Positions 25,062 to 34,179 of a stretch of 64,000 nucleotides of DNA are shown in pieces. The position numbers and the translations under genes were made by a program. Every line of letters begins with the position of its first letter. Position 1 is the first letter of the stretch. The notes below the pieces were generated by a model, which was given only the letters and a program-made list of their open reading frames with translations, did not search any database and was not told the DNA's origin. This DNA comes from Camelimonas fluminis (lineage in GTDB: Bacteria > Pseudomonadota > Alphaproteobacteria > Rhizobiales > Beijerinckiaceae). The stretch lies in contig NZ_BNCG01000007.1 in assembly GCF_014656355.1 (NCBI RefSeq), forward strand, positions 22,068 through 86,067, written 5' to 3'.

Positions 25062-27242
25062 TCAGTTCTCCCGCCGCCCGCTCTGGTCAGACGGCTTGCC
25101 CCAGTAAGAGTCCTGGCCGGTCCAGTCCGGGTCCGCTCCGTCGAGCCGCACGCGGCCGATGCGGTTGTTTTCGAGGCCGCCGATGTACAGCCAGCCGCGG
25201 TGCTCGCGCATTGAGGTGACGGCCGGATGCAGGGCGCCGCTGGGGTCCCACAGGCTTTCGACCGGCTTGCCGTTGGCGTCGAGCTTGACGATGCAACCGT
25301 TGTTGAGGCCGGGATACAGCCATTCGTCGCGCGGAATTTCCTTCACCATGCGCAGGCGGAAATCCGGGTTGCGCATGGCGAGGTCGTAGGCGGGGGAGCG
25401 GATGCCGGCCAGCGCCAGCCAGTAGCCGCCGTCCGAGGCGCGATTGATATTGTCGGCGTAGCCCGGAAGGTTGTCGGTGAAGGTTTCGACCTGTCCCTTT
25501 TTGGGCCCCGCGATCCAGTAGCGGAACACCTTGCACAGCCAGGTGGAGCAATACAGCACCGACTGACCGTCGTGGGCGATGCAAACGCCGTTGGGGAAGC
25601 GCTGGTTCTTGATGATGGTGCGCGTCTGGCCGGTGGCGGGATCGAAGCAGATCATGCGACCGTTGCCGCGCCCTTCGATGCCGTCCATGTCCCAGGAGTG
25701 CATCTCGTAGCGGATGGTGGCTTCGGAAAAGTAGATCTTGCCGTCCGGAGCGATGTCCAGATCGTCGGCGAGACGCAGGCGCGAGTCGTCGTTGAGCTTG
25801 CCCCAGGTGCGGTTGGTCTCGTCGGTAACCTTGAAGACCTCGCCGTCCGGCCTGACGCCGTAGACGCCCATGCCGCCGGAACAGACGATCAGGTTTTCAT
25901 CCCTGTCAAAGGCCATGCCAAGCGGTCGCCCGCCGATGCGCGCGAAGATTTCGCGGTGCGTGAAATTGGGGCCCGAGAACCGCAGGATCCAGCCTTCGCG
26001 CGTGCCGGTGTAGAGCCGGTCCTGGCGGTCGAGGATGACGTCTTCCGGCCCCTCCACCTCGCCAAGGCCGATCGGCTCGGCGTGGGACAGACGGTCATTT
26101 TCGGCGAAAGGCGAATCCGAACCGCGCGTGATCGACGGCGTTGGCGGCAGCTTCAGCCAGGTGGGATTGACGTAGATTTTCTGGATCGCCTTGCCGCGGT
26201 TCTTGGCCCATTTGACGTCGACGCCAACGGCGATCAGCAGCACCAGACCCAGCGCCGACAGGGTCAGATAGCCTTCGAGGCCGAGGCGGACGAAACCGTT
26301 GATCAGCAGGAAGACGATGATGGCGCCGAGGCAGGCGCGAAACACGGTGCCGCGTCCGCCGGCGAGCGAGATGCCGCCAAGCACTACCGCCGTCAGCGCC
26401 TGCATTTCCCAGCCCTGCCCGGTGTCGGAGCCAGCGCTGTTCTGGCGCGCGGCGTAGAACAGGCCGGCCAGCGCGCACAACACGCCGGAGAGCACGTAGG
26501 CGCCGAACAGCACCCGCTCGACCCGGATGCCAGCGTGGCGCGCCGCCTTGCGGCTGGAGCCAACGGCGGTGATGTGCCAGCCCCAGCGCGAGCGGCTGAG
26601 ATAGACGTGGCCGATGACGATCACCAACAGCAGCGCCGCGGCGTTGGTGGGCACGCCAAGTATCCGGCCGGCGCCGAGGAAATCCCACGCCGGACTTTCC
26701 ACGTCGGAGGTGGCGAAATCCGTTGCGTAACGGCCGCTGACCATGTCGAAGACGGCGCGCAGGATGATCAGCGTGACCAGGGTGGTCAGGAACGGTCGCG
26801 CCTTCAGATAGCCGACCAGCCAGCCGTTGATGGCGCCCAGCCCGGCGCCGAGCAGCAGCGTGCAGACGGCGGCGACGGGAACCGGCCAGCCGAAGATCTT
26901 GAACATGATCAGGGCGGCGAGATTGGTCACGGCGAAGATGGCGCCCACGCTGAGGTCGATGCCGCCGGAAATCATCACAAAGCCCATGGCGATCGACACC
27001 AGGCCAATCTCCGCGAACAGGTTCAGCATCTGCTGGAGATTGTCGACGGAGAGGTATCCAGGCACCGTGGCGGCGAAATAACCCAGCAGCGCCAGCATCA
27101 GCGTGAACGGGACAATGGGCTCCATCCAGTTCTTCGCCAGCAATTCCGACAGGAACAGCTTGGCGGAAAACCGGTAGCGCAGCGCCTTCAGCGTGTCGCT
27201 GGACGATGATTGGGACGGGGTTGGCGACGTCACGACCGACAT
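25062..27242 (-). CDS. ABC permease fused to strictosidine synthase/lactonase-like propeller
   Basis: 726 residues, about twice the length of a ribose-type permease. Residues 1-345 are a BPD_transp_2 permease: many hydrophobic segments plus ISGGIDLSVGAIFAVTNLAAL, NGWLVGYLKARPFLTTLVTLIILRA, VGSSRKAARHAGIRVERV (the ATPase-contact loop) and VVLGGISLAGGRGTVF. After a ~45-residue linker (about 346-390), residues 395-720 form a propeller: VEGPEDVILDRQDRLYTGTREGWI, RLADDLDIAPDGKIYFSEAT, QRFPNGVCIAHDGQSVLYCST (about 547), FTDNLPGYADNINRASDGGYW (about 589). The reading frame is continuous and start and stop are clear, so this is a genuine fusion. In the RbsC topology the C-terminus faces the cytosol, so the enzyme domain would sit at the pore exit; this is an inference. 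Confidence 0.85.
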   Translation of the reverse strand: MSVVTSPTPSQSSSSDTLKALRYRFSAKLFLSELLAKNWMEPIVPFTLMLALLGYFAATVPGYLSVDNLQQMLNLFAEIGLVSIAMGFVMISGGIDLSVGAIFAVTNLAALIMFKIFGWPVPVAAVCTLLLGAGLGAINGWLVGYLKARPFLTTLVTLIILRAVFDMVSGRYATDFATSDVESPAWDFLGAGRILGVPTNAAALLLVIVIGHVYLSRSRWGWHITAVGSSRKAARHAGIRVERVLFGAYVLSGVLCALAGLFYAARQNSAGSDTGQGWEMQALTAVVLGGISLAGGRGTVFRACLGAIIVFLLINGFVRLGLEGYLTLSALGLVLLIAVGVDVKWAKNRGKAIQKIYVNPTWLKLPPTPSITRGSDSPFAENDRLSHAEPIGLGEVEGPEDVILDRQDRLYTGTREGWILRFSGPNFTHREIFARIGGRPLGMAFDRDENLIVCSGGMGVYGVRPDGEVFKVTDETNRTWGKLNDDSRLRLADDLDIAPDGKIYFSEATIRYEMHSWDMDGIEGRGNGRMICFDPATGQTRTIIKNQRFPNGVCIAHDGQSVLYCSTWLCKVFRYWIAGPKKGQVETFTDNLPGYADNINRASDGGYWLALAGIRSPAYDLAMRNPDFRLRMVKEIPRDEWLYPGLNNGCIVKLDANGKPVESLWDPSGALHPAVTSMREHRGWLYIGGLENNRIGRVRLDGADPDWTGQDSYWGKPSDQSGRREN

Positions 27243-27408
27243 GAAGGGTTCCCTGCGAAAGCCTGCGGCCAGGCCCGGTCAACAGCGCCGGTTCTGACAG
27301 CGTCCTTCTGGTTTGGCGCATGGCGCTGCGCGAGGCGGCGGCTGGAAACGCCCCGCGAGATCCGGGCGGCGGCGTGCGCCGGCGCCCGGAGCCGGAGGTT
27401 GCGGGCCG

Positions 27409-28482
27409 TTACTTGCGCGCGCTGTAGCAGGCGTCGCCCTTGCCGGTTTCCTTGTCGAGCATCACCAGCTGGCTGAAGTTGGCGATGTGCTTCGTCCCTG
27501 GCTTGTCGCCGTTCTGCAGCAGGAAGCTGATGGTCTGGATGATGTCGTGACCCTGCAGACGCGCCTGATAGTTCATGTATTTGTGCAGAAGCCCCTGTTG
27601 CAGCATGTCGCAATCGGCCGGCCCGCCCTCGCCGGAGGCGTAGCTCTTGACCTGGTCAAGCTTGCCGGCGGTCTTCAGAGCCTGGGAGGCGCCGCGTTGC
27701 ATCACGCCCCAGAAACCGACGCTGGCGCACAGGTCCGGATGCTGCTGGATGACCGATGAAGTGATGTCCAGCGCCTTGGTGGCGTCCCAGTTGGCGGCCT
27801 GGTTGGAGACAACCTTGATCGTCTCGTCCTTGTTCAGCGCCTCCATCAGGCCGGCGAGCTGGTCGAGGCTGGCGGTGGCGGTGAGTTCGCCCTGGACGAT
27901 CTGCACCTTGCCCGACGTGCCTGAGCCCTTGCCGCAGGCCTTCACCACGTCCTCGCCCAGCAACTGGCCGACCCGAATGAAGTCGGCGCCGACATAGGCG
28001 TCTCCGTCATAGTTGGAAGCCATGTTGACCTGAACCACATAGATGCCGGCCTCGTTGGCGCGCTTCAACTCGCGCGCCAGCAATTGCACGTTGGGGTTCT
28101 GCACCACGATCACATCGACCTTTTCGCCGATCAGGGCGGAGACGGCCTGCAACTGGGCGGTGGCGTTCCAGCCGGGATCGCGCACCACCAGCTTCATGCC
28201 GAGCTTCTCGGCTTCCTGCTTCATGGTGGCGGTCCACTCATCGGCAAGCGGAATGCCAAGGGTCACCGGCACCCAGCCGATGGTTTTGCCCTTGAGCGCC
28301 TTTTCAGCCCTGGCCTGCAGTTCGAGCGCGTTCTTGGAAGGTTTCGGGGCGTCAGCGGCCAGGACCGGGCCAGCCAACGCCGCGAGGGCGAAACTGCCGG
28401 CCAGCACGGAACTGGCGATGACGCGCCGGATGGAGCCGGGCGCCCGGGCGCCGCCGCTGGAAAACGCTCTGGATACGCGCAT
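27409..28482 (-). CDS. Sugar ABC transporter substrate-binding protein (RbsB-like)
   Basis: 357 residues. Signal peptide (VIASSVLAGSFALAALAGPVLA) preceded by a long basic n-region, then the type I periplasmic fold of the sugar-binding Peripla_BP_4 group: GKTIGWVPVTLGIPLADEWTATM, DVIVVQNPNVQLLARELKRANEAGIYVVQVNMAS, GKVQIVQGELTATASLDQLAGLMEAL, and a late DACYSARK. It captures ligand for the adjacent permeases. It lies between two permease genes, 35 bases after the first. The ligand cannot be named; the propeller genes suggest a lactone, ester or sugar-acid type compound. Confidence 0.9.
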   Translation of the reverse strand: MRVSRAFSSGGARAPGSIRRVIASSVLAGSFALAALAGPVLAADAPKPSKNALELQARAEKALKGKTIGWVPVTLGIPLADEWTATMKQEAEKLGMKLVVRDPGWNATAQLQAVSALIGEKVDVIVVQNPNVQLLARELKRANEAGIYVVQVNMASNYDGDAYVGADFIRVGQLLGEDVVKACGKGSGTSGKVQIVQGELTATASLDQLAGLMEALNKDETIKVVSNQAANWDATKALDITSSVIQQHPDLCASVGFWGVMQRGASQALKTAGKLDQVKSYASGEGGPADCDMLQQGLLHKYMNYQARLQGHDIIQTISFLLQNGDKPGTKHIANFSQLVMLDKETGKGDACYSARK

Positions 28483-28517
28483 GGAAGTCTCCCCCGATTT
28501 TGTTGTCTCTGGAAGTT

Positions 28518-29552
28518 TCAGTCGCCCTGACGGGCTGTTTCCTCGTCTCGCGGATGCAGGCGGTTATCGAGAATGATGGCGCCCAGCAGCACCAGGCCGC
28601 GCACGACGTCCTGCATCTGGTTGTTGACGTTCATGATGGTGAGGCCATTGAGCAGCACGCCGATCAGCAGCGCTCCGGCCAGGACGCTGAGCACGCTGCC
28701 GCGCCCGCCGACGAGGCTGACCCCGCCCAGCACGACGACCAGCACCACGTCGAAAATCATCGTGCCGGTGATGATCTGCAGGTTCATGCTGGCGGTGGCC
28801 GAGGCTGACACCAGGCCCGCCAGCAAACTCAGGCCCGCGGCGAGCATGTAGGAAATGATGATGTCGCGGCGCACGTCGACGCCAGTCAGCCGGGCGGCCT
28901 CGGGGTTGTCGCCGCGCGCATAGGTGAAGCGCCCGGGCGTCGTGCGCGACAGGAACAGGTGCATCGCCGCCGCGGTGACGGCGAACACGATGATCGGCAT
29001 GGGCACGCCGAACAGCTTGCCCTGGCCAAGGAACAGAAAGGCGTGCGCGTCGGTCGGCGGATAGACCAGCACGGTCTTGAAGGCGAACCGCGCCACGCCA
29101 AACACCAGCAGCGACATGGCCAGCGTGGTGAACAGGGCTGGCACCTCGATGAAGGCGATGATCCAGCCATTGGCGAGGCCAATCGCCATCGCCACCGCCA
29201 GCCCGGCCAGAACAGCCACCGGGAACGCATAGCCGGCGCCCAGCAAGGCCATCACCGCCGCCGCGCCGGCCGCCATGCTGGCGATCAGCGACAGATCAAG
29301 GCCCCGGCCGATAACCACCAGGGCCATGGCGAGGCTGAGAACGCCGAGCACGGAAACACTGCGCGCCAGGGTGAGCATGTTGTTGATGGTGGCGAAGCCG
29401 GGCAGCGTGACCGCGAATATCAGAGCCAGCAGGGCCGCGATGGCCAGGATCGCCAGCTCCTGTGACTGCAACTTCCGGCGACTTCCCGCCGACTGGCGCC
29501 GGCCAACCGCGATATCTGCCTGGGTCATGCCCGCTCCGCTGTCTGTTTCCAC
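28518..29552 (-). CDS. Sugar ABC transporter permease (RbsC-like)
   Basis: 344 residues, eight to ten hydrophobic segments, BPD_transp_2 family: VIGRGLDLSLIASMAAGAAAVMALL, NGWIIAFIEVPALFTTLAMSLLVFG, ARGDNPEAARLTGVDVRRDIIISY (ATPase contact) and VVLGGVSLVGGRGSVLSVLAGALL. First gene of the five-gene minus-strand operon. It differs from the fused permease, so the channel is probably a heterodimer carrying one propeller domain. The promoter should lie in the AT-rich stretch right of 29552. Confidence 0.9.
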   Translation of the reverse strand: METDSGAGMTQADIAVGRRQSAGSRRKLQSQELAILAIAALLALIFAVTLPGFATINNMLTLARSVSVLGVLSLAMALVVIGRGLDLSLIASMAAGAAAVMALLGAGYAFPVAVLAGLAVAMAIGLANGWIIAFIEVPALFTTLAMSLLVFGVARFAFKTVLVYPPTDAHAFLFLGQGKLFGVPMPIIVFAVTAAAMHLFLSRTTPGRFTYARGDNPEAARLTGVDVRRDIIISYMLAAGLSLLAGLVSASATASMNLQIITGTMIFDVVLVVVLGGVSLVGGRGSVLSVLAGALLIGVLLNGLTIMNVNNQMQDVVRGLVLLGAIILDNRLHPRDEETARQGD

Positions 29553-30049
29553 CCACGCCGGGCTGTTGGCCGCCCTGACGAACCGGCGATGTCAAGGGCA
29601 TCGCAAAAAGAAAACGCTGTCCTGGCGCCCGGCCCCTGGCTCCCGGCCAATCGGGCGGGCAGGATGATCGCAGGATGATCGAAGGCGCCAGCCGTCGTCT
29701 GAACCGCATCAGATTACGTCATGAGGCGGCCGTAAAGAGAAATAACAAATTTTGTATATGCGCATAAGAAATTTTTATGGATGATCGACGGCGGCGATTT
29801 ATATTATTCAATAATTTCAATACCGTATCATGCACCCACACCGACCTGACCCATCAACAGACATCCTGCCGGCATATGCTCGGCGACGCTGCTCTGTTTC
29901 GCGCGCCGCCGCAGGCCCATGCAGCAGCGGCATGCCAGGGCGCGCATTGATCTGCGCATCGCCTGCTTCTAGCCTGTAGAAAAATAATCCAGCCGTTCGT
30001 TCGCTGGCGCAGATCGCCGGCAGGACAGTCGGCAAATCGGGAGGATCAG
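29553..30049. promoter_or_regulatory. AT-rich divergent promoter region of two ABC loci
   Basis: About 500 bases between the importer operon (minus) and the Liv-type receptor (plus). From 29735 to 29835 it is far more A/T-rich than its surroundings. It contains perfect dyads TATGCGCATA (29757-29766) and ATTATT-c-AATAAT near 29803-29815. These are candidate operators or -10 regions; no regulator gene is adjacent. A ggaggatcag RBS precedes 30050. Confidence 0.5.
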
Positions 30050-31255
30050 ATGCGCGCACTTGTTGCCGGCGTGATCGCCGCCGCCATGACCCTGTCGGCG
30101 CCTGCCTGGGCCCAAAGCAAGACGCAAGGCAAGGCGTATGACGTCGGCGCCAGCGATGCCGAAATCAAAATTGGCCAGACCATCCCGCATAGCGGCCCCG
30201 GCGCGCCTTATGGCGTCATCGGCCGGTCGATGAAGGCCTATTTCGACATGCTCAATGAAACGAAGGGGGGCATTAACGGCCGCAAGGTCATCTTCCTGAG
30301 CATGGACGACGCCTACAGCACCCCCAAAACCGTGGAGCAAACCCGCAAGCTGGTGGAGCAGGATGGCGTTCTGGCGCTCTTCGGCAGCACCAGCTCCGCC
30401 GGTCAGCTGGCGGTGCAGAAATATCTGAACGGCAAGGGCGTGCCGCAGCTCTACCTGTTCACCGGAGCCTCGCGCTGGAACAATCCGAAGGAGTTCCCGT
30501 GGACCGTGCCCGGCCAGGCGCTATACCCGACCGAAGGCCACATCCTGGCGAAATACGCCCTGAAGAAAGTGTCGGAGCCCAAGGTGGCGCTGCTGTACCA
30601 GAACGATGAATTCGGCCGCGACTATGTCAAGGGATTTCGCGAGGCGCTGGGCGATCGGGCCGACAAGCTGATCATCGCCGAGGCGCCCTACGACCTGACC
30701 GACCCAACCATCGACAGCCAGGTGCTGAAGCTCTACCAGTCGGGCGCCAACATCGTTCTCAACGCGTCCACCGGCAAGGCGTCGTCCCAGGCCATCCGCA
30801 AGATGGCGGAGCTGGGCTGGAAGCCGCTCCACCTCATTTCCTCTACGGCGGTCGGCGCGCCGATGATCAACGCCGCCGGCAAGGAGAACGCCGTCGGCCT
30901 GACCACCGCCCGCACGTTCCGCAGTCTCGGCAGCCCGGAGTGGGCCAACGATCCGGAAATCCTGCAGTTCCACGCGTTCCGCAAGAAGTATCTGCCCAAC
31001 GTCGATCCCGACAACGATCTCGCCTTCGTCGCCTATTCCGCCGCCACGGTGCTGGCGCTGGGGCTGGAGCGCTGCGGCGATGATCTGACCCGCAAGAACC
31101 TGCTGAAGCAGATGACCAGCATGAACGGCGTCAAGGCCCCGGCCCTGTTGCCTGGCGTGACCTATTCCGCGACGCCGGACGACTATACGCCATTCCGGAA
31201 ACTCTACATTTCGGTGTTCGACGGGGAACAATGGAAGCAGGAAGACATTGACTGA
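30050..31255 (+). CDS. Liv-type ABC transporter substrate-binding protein (orphan)
   Basis: 401 residues. Signal peptide ALVAGVIAAAMTLSAPAWAQ, then the type I binding fold: YDVGASDAEIKIGQTIPHSGPGAPYG, GGINGRKVIFLSMDDAYSTPKTVEQTRKLV, LYQNDEFGRDYVKGFREALGDRADKL, DPTIDSQVLKLYQSGANIVLN. It is clearly paralogous to the receptor at 9914 and likewise has no LivHMGF genes beside it. It may serve a transporter encoded elsewhere or have a sensing role. The gene after it is an unrelated DMT exporter. Confidence 0.9.
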   Translation: MRALVAGVIAAAMTLSAPAWAQSKTQGKAYDVGASDAEIKIGQTIPHSGPGAPYGVIGRSMKAYFDMLNETKGGINGRKVIFLSMDDAYSTPKTVEQTRKLVEQDGVLALFGSTSSAGQLAVQKYLNGKGVPQLYLFTGASRWNNPKEFPWTVPGQALYPTEGHILAKYALKKVSEPKVALLYQNDEFGRDYVKGFREALGDRADKLIIAEAPYDLTDPTIDSQVLKLYQSGANIVLNASTGKASSQAIRKMAELGWKPLHLISSTAVGAPMINAAGKENAVGLTTARTFRSLGSPEWANDPEILQFHAFRKKYLPNVDPDNDLAFVAYSAATVLALGLERCGDDLTRKNLLKQMTSMNGVKAPALLPGVTYSATPDDYTPFRKLYISVFDGEQWKQEDID

Positions 31256-31302
31256 CCCCGCGCCATGCCACAACGGCGAAGCGCTCTCCAACCCGGGGCC
31301 CC

Positions 31303-32211
31303 ATGACGACTGGAACGGACGCTGCTGAAACGGACGCCGCCCGGCGCGCACGTCTCGCAGGCCTTGCCTGCCTCGGGATCACGGCAATCGGCTGGGGGCT
31401 CAACTGGCCGCTGATGAAGATTCTGCTGCGCGACTGGCCGCCCCTGTTCGCCCGGGGAGTCGCGGGCGTGGCCGCCGCCGGCATTCTCGCAGCCATCGCC
31501 ATCAGCCGACGGCAATCGCTCGCCATACCGCGCGCCGCGATCCCACAACTGCTGTTTGCCTCATTCACCAATGTCTTCGCCTGGATGGGGATGACCACGG
31601 TGGCGATGAAGTTCATCTCCGTCGGTGAGGGCGCGCTGATTGTCTACACCATGCCCATCTGGACCCTGCTGCTGGCCTGGCCGCTGCGGGGCGCCCGCCC
31701 CACCCTGCGCGACATCGCCGCCGTGTTGCTGGGCCTTGCCGGCGTCTCGCTGCTCCTGGGCGGCGGAGGTTTCTCCTTCAGCGGAGAAAGAATGCTGGGC
31801 GTCGCCCTGTCGCTGGCGGCGGCGGTGCTGTTCGCCCTGGGCAACATCCTGAACCGGACGCCGCTGCCCCTGCCCCCTTTCTCGGCGGTGGCGTGGCAGG
31901 TTGGCATTGGCTGTTTCGCCATGCTGGTTCTGGGCGTGGCGTTTGAAACGCCGTCGTATCAGGCGCTGTCCCTGACCGGTTTTGCCTGCCTCGTTTACAT
32001 GACGCTGATCCCCATGGCGGTCTGCTATCTGACCTGGTTTGCGACGCTGCGGCGCCTGCCGCCTGCTGGCGCCGCAGCCGGCATGCTGCTGGTGCCGGCG
32101 ATCGCCACGGTCGCCGCCGCCGGGGTTCTCGGCGAGCCGCTTGGCCTGCGCGAGGTCATCGCCATCGCCCTGACGCTTGGCGGCGTCGGCCTGGCGCTTG
32201 GACGCGCCTGA
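31303..32211 (+). CDS. DMT superfamily exporter (EamA family)
   Basis: 302 residues with ten hydrophobic segments and the two-EamA-repeat organisation: LACLGITAIGWGLNWPLMKILL in repeat 1 and ERMLGVALSLAAAVLFALGNIL in repeat 2. The motif GEGALIVYTMPIWTLLLAW is typical of repeat 1. Inner-membrane exporter of amino acids or metabolites. It starts 47 bases after the receptor gene. Convergent with the LysR gene downstream. Confidence 0.86.
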   Translation: MTTGTDAAETDAARRARLAGLACLGITAIGWGLNWPLMKILLRDWPPLFARGVAGVAAAGILAAIAISRRQSLAIPRAAIPQLLFASFTNVFAWMGMTTVAMKFISVGEGALIVYTMPIWTLLLAWPLRGARPTLRDIAAVLLGLAGVSLLLGGGGFSFSGERMLGVALSLAAAVLFALGNILNRTPLPLPPFSAVAWQVGIGCFAMLVLGVAFETPSYQALSLTGFACLVYMTLIPMAVCYLTWFATLRRLPPAGAAAGMLLVPAIATVAAAGVLGEPLGLREVIAIALTLGGVGLALGRA

Positions 32212-32238
32212 GCGAACCCGGGCGGCCGCTTCCCGGGT

Positions 32239-33156
32239 TCAGCACGGCGCCTCTGCTCCTTCAAGCATTTGCTGGAGACGGGGCGCGACAAAATCGAGAA
32301 AGACGCGCACGCGTTGTGGCATGCGCCGCCCTCCAAGAAACACCGCATGGATCTGTTCCTCGTCAGGCGCCACGACGTCGGCCAGCACCTCCACAAGGCG
32401 GCCGGCGGCGACGTCAGCCCGCACGTGATAGTCGCCCATCCGCGCCAGGCCAACGCCAGCCAGCGCCATGCGCCGCACGGTTTCTCCATTGTTCGTGAGC
32501 AGCGAGCCCCGCACCGCGCGATCAACAATCCGGCCGCTTTCCCTGATGGGCCACACCGGCGCGGCCCGGCGAAAATTGAAGCCGAGACAGTTATGCCGCG
32601 CCAGGTCGTCCACTGTCCGGGGCGTTCCGTAACGCTCAAGGTAGGCCGGCGCGGCGACGATCTTGCGGTGCGCCACGCCAATGCGGCGCGCCATCATGCC
32701 TGAATCAGGCAGTGGCCCGGTGCGGAAGGCGACGTCGGTGCGGTCGAGGTACAGGTCGACAATCTCGTCCGACAATGACAGGTCGATCACGATATTGGGA
32801 TAGGCCCGCCAGAACTCTGGCAACAGGGGCTCCAGACAGAGCACGCCAAAAGCCACAGAGACATTGACCCGGACCGTGCCGCCGGTGGTTGCGGCGCCTT
32901 GCGAAAGCTCGCGCTCCGCCTCGTCCAGGTCATGCAGCAGGGCCTGACTGCGCTCGTAGTAAATCTGGCCTTCCGCCGTCAGCGACAGACGCCGCGTCGA
33001 GCGCTCGACAAGACGCACGCCAAGCCTGGTTTCGATGCGCGAGACCAGCTTGCTGACAGTCGACGGCGTCATGCGCAGCAGGCGCGCCGCCTCCGAGAAA
33101 CTGCCTGCCTCGACCACCCGGAGGAACACCTGCATCTCTCCCACGCGATTGTCCAT
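32239..33156 (-). CDS. LysR family transcriptional regulator
   Basis: 305 residues. The N-terminal winged helix is MQVFLRVVEAGSFSEAARLL followed by RMTPSTVSKLVSRIETRLGV; the effector domain begins GTVRVNVSVAFGVLCLEPLLPEFWRAYPNI. It belongs to the CrgA/DsdC-like set that often controls adjacent oxidoreductases. It is divergent from the aldo/keto reductase-MFS pair across a 186-base gap, which suggests that it regulates them and itself. Confidence 0.9.
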   Translation of the reverse strand: MDNRVGEMQVFLRVVEAGSFSEAARLLRMTPSTVSKLVSRIETRLGVRLVERSTRRLSLTAEGQIYYERSQALLHDLDEAERELSQGAATTGGTVRVNVSVAFGVLCLEPLLPEFWRAYPNIVIDLSLSDEIVDLYLDRTDVAFRTGPLPDSGMMARRIGVAHRKIVAAPAYLERYGTPRTVDDLARHNCLGFNFRRAAPVWPIRESGRIVDRAVRGSLLTNNGETVRRMALAGVGLARMGDYHVRADVAAGRLVEVLADVVAPDEEQIHAVFLGGRRMPQRVRVFLDFVAPRLQQMLEGAEAPC

Positions 33157-33342
33157 GACTCACCCGCCGATCGTCCGTCCTGGATTTCGTTTCACAAATG
33201 ATGTGCAGAACGGACGGATTATCAAGGGGCCGGCGGCGGGCTATCTCACCTGCCATGACAACCGGCATTGCCTGGAAAGCATGCTGATGCAGCCCCATTT
33301 TGCGGCGGCCAAGATCGCCGGATTTCTTGCCAGGAGTATCCC
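33157..33342. promoter_or_regulatory. Divergent LysR / aldo-keto reductase promoter region
   Basis: 186 bases between divergent starts. LysR proteins usually bind T-N11-A sites in such gaps; no single site stands out. A ccaggag RBS precedes the reductase start. Confidence 0.5.
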
Positions 33343-34167
33343 ATGCAAAACGTCGTCGCCCATGGCGCAACCATTCCGGCTCTCGGTTTCGGCGTGTTCC
33401 GCATGTCCGATGCAGAGGTGGAGCGCGTCATTCCGGCTGCCCTTGAAGCCGGCTTTCGCCATTTCGACACCGCCCAGATTTACCAGAACGAAGCCGCCCT
33501 CGGCCAGGCGCTCCGCGCCGCCGGCGCCCGCCGCGACGAGCTGTTTCTCACCACCAAGGTCTGGGTCGACAACTACAGCGCCGACCGCTTCGCCGCCTCT
33601 ATTGATGAAAGCCTCAACCGGTTGCAGGTCGAGCAGGTCGATCTGCTTCTGCTGCACTGGCCAGCGGACAAGGTTCCCGTCGCGGCGCAGATCGAAATGC
33701 TCAACGCCGCCCAGGCCGCCGGCAAGACCCGGTTCGTTGGCGTCAGCAACCAGAACATCGCGCAAATGCAGGAATCGGTCCGGCGCTCGCAGGCGCCGAT
33801 CGTGACCAACCAGGTCGAGATGCACCCTTATCTGCCGCAAGCGGCGCTTGTGGCGGCGTCGCGGGCCAGCGGCGTCGCCATCACCGCCTATTACGGCATG
33901 GCCGATGGCGCCGTTCCGAAAGATCCGGCGCTGCAAAAGATTGGCGCGAAATACAGCAAGAGCGCCGCGCAGGTGGCGCTGCGCTGGCTGGTCCAGCAGG
34001 GCCACGTCGCCCTGTCCAAGACGGCGCGCCCGGAGCGCGTCAAAGAAAACTTCGCCATCTTCGATTTCGCTCTCGACGACTCCGACATGGCGGCGATCGC
34101 CAGTCTCGCCCGCCCGGACGGCCGGATCGTCAGCCCGGCGGGCCTTGCCCCGGCCTGGGACGCGTGA
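33343..34167 (+). CDS. Aldo/keto reductase (2,5-diketo-D-gluconate reductase-like)
   Basis: 274 residues, an NADPH-dependent TIM barrel. The catalytic tetrad is visible: Asp and Tyr in FRHFDTAQIYQNEAALG, Lys in LFLTTKVWVDNY, His in VDLLLLHWP. The cofactor region near the C-terminus has GHVALSKTARPERVKENFAIFDF. Resembles bacterial DkgB-type AKR5 reductases of small carbonyls. ATG 33343 follows an RBS and begins the conserved region; upstream codons are non-conserved. It lies 12 bases before the MFS gene and is divergent from a LysR regulator. Confidence 0.9.
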   Translation: MQNVVAHGATIPALGFGVFRMSDAEVERVIPAALEAGFRHFDTAQIYQNEAALGQALRAAGARRDELFLTTKVWVDNYSADRFAASIDESLNRLQVEQVDLLLLHWPADKVPVAAQIEMLNAAQAAGKTRFVGVSNQNIAQMQESVRRSQAPIVTNQVEMHPYLPQAALVAASRASGVAITAYYGMADGAVPKDPALQKIGAKYSKSAAQVALRWLVQQGHVALSKTARPERVKENFAIFDFALDDSDMAAIASLARPDGRIVSPAGLAPAWDA

Positions 34168-34179
34168 GGACCAGCAGCC

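Noticed and set aside
25227..27209. 660-aa plus-strand ORF antisense to the permease fusion
   Set aside because: Composition (Asp/Gln/Arg/His-rich) is that of a complementary frame; the opposite strand has complete permease and propeller signatures.
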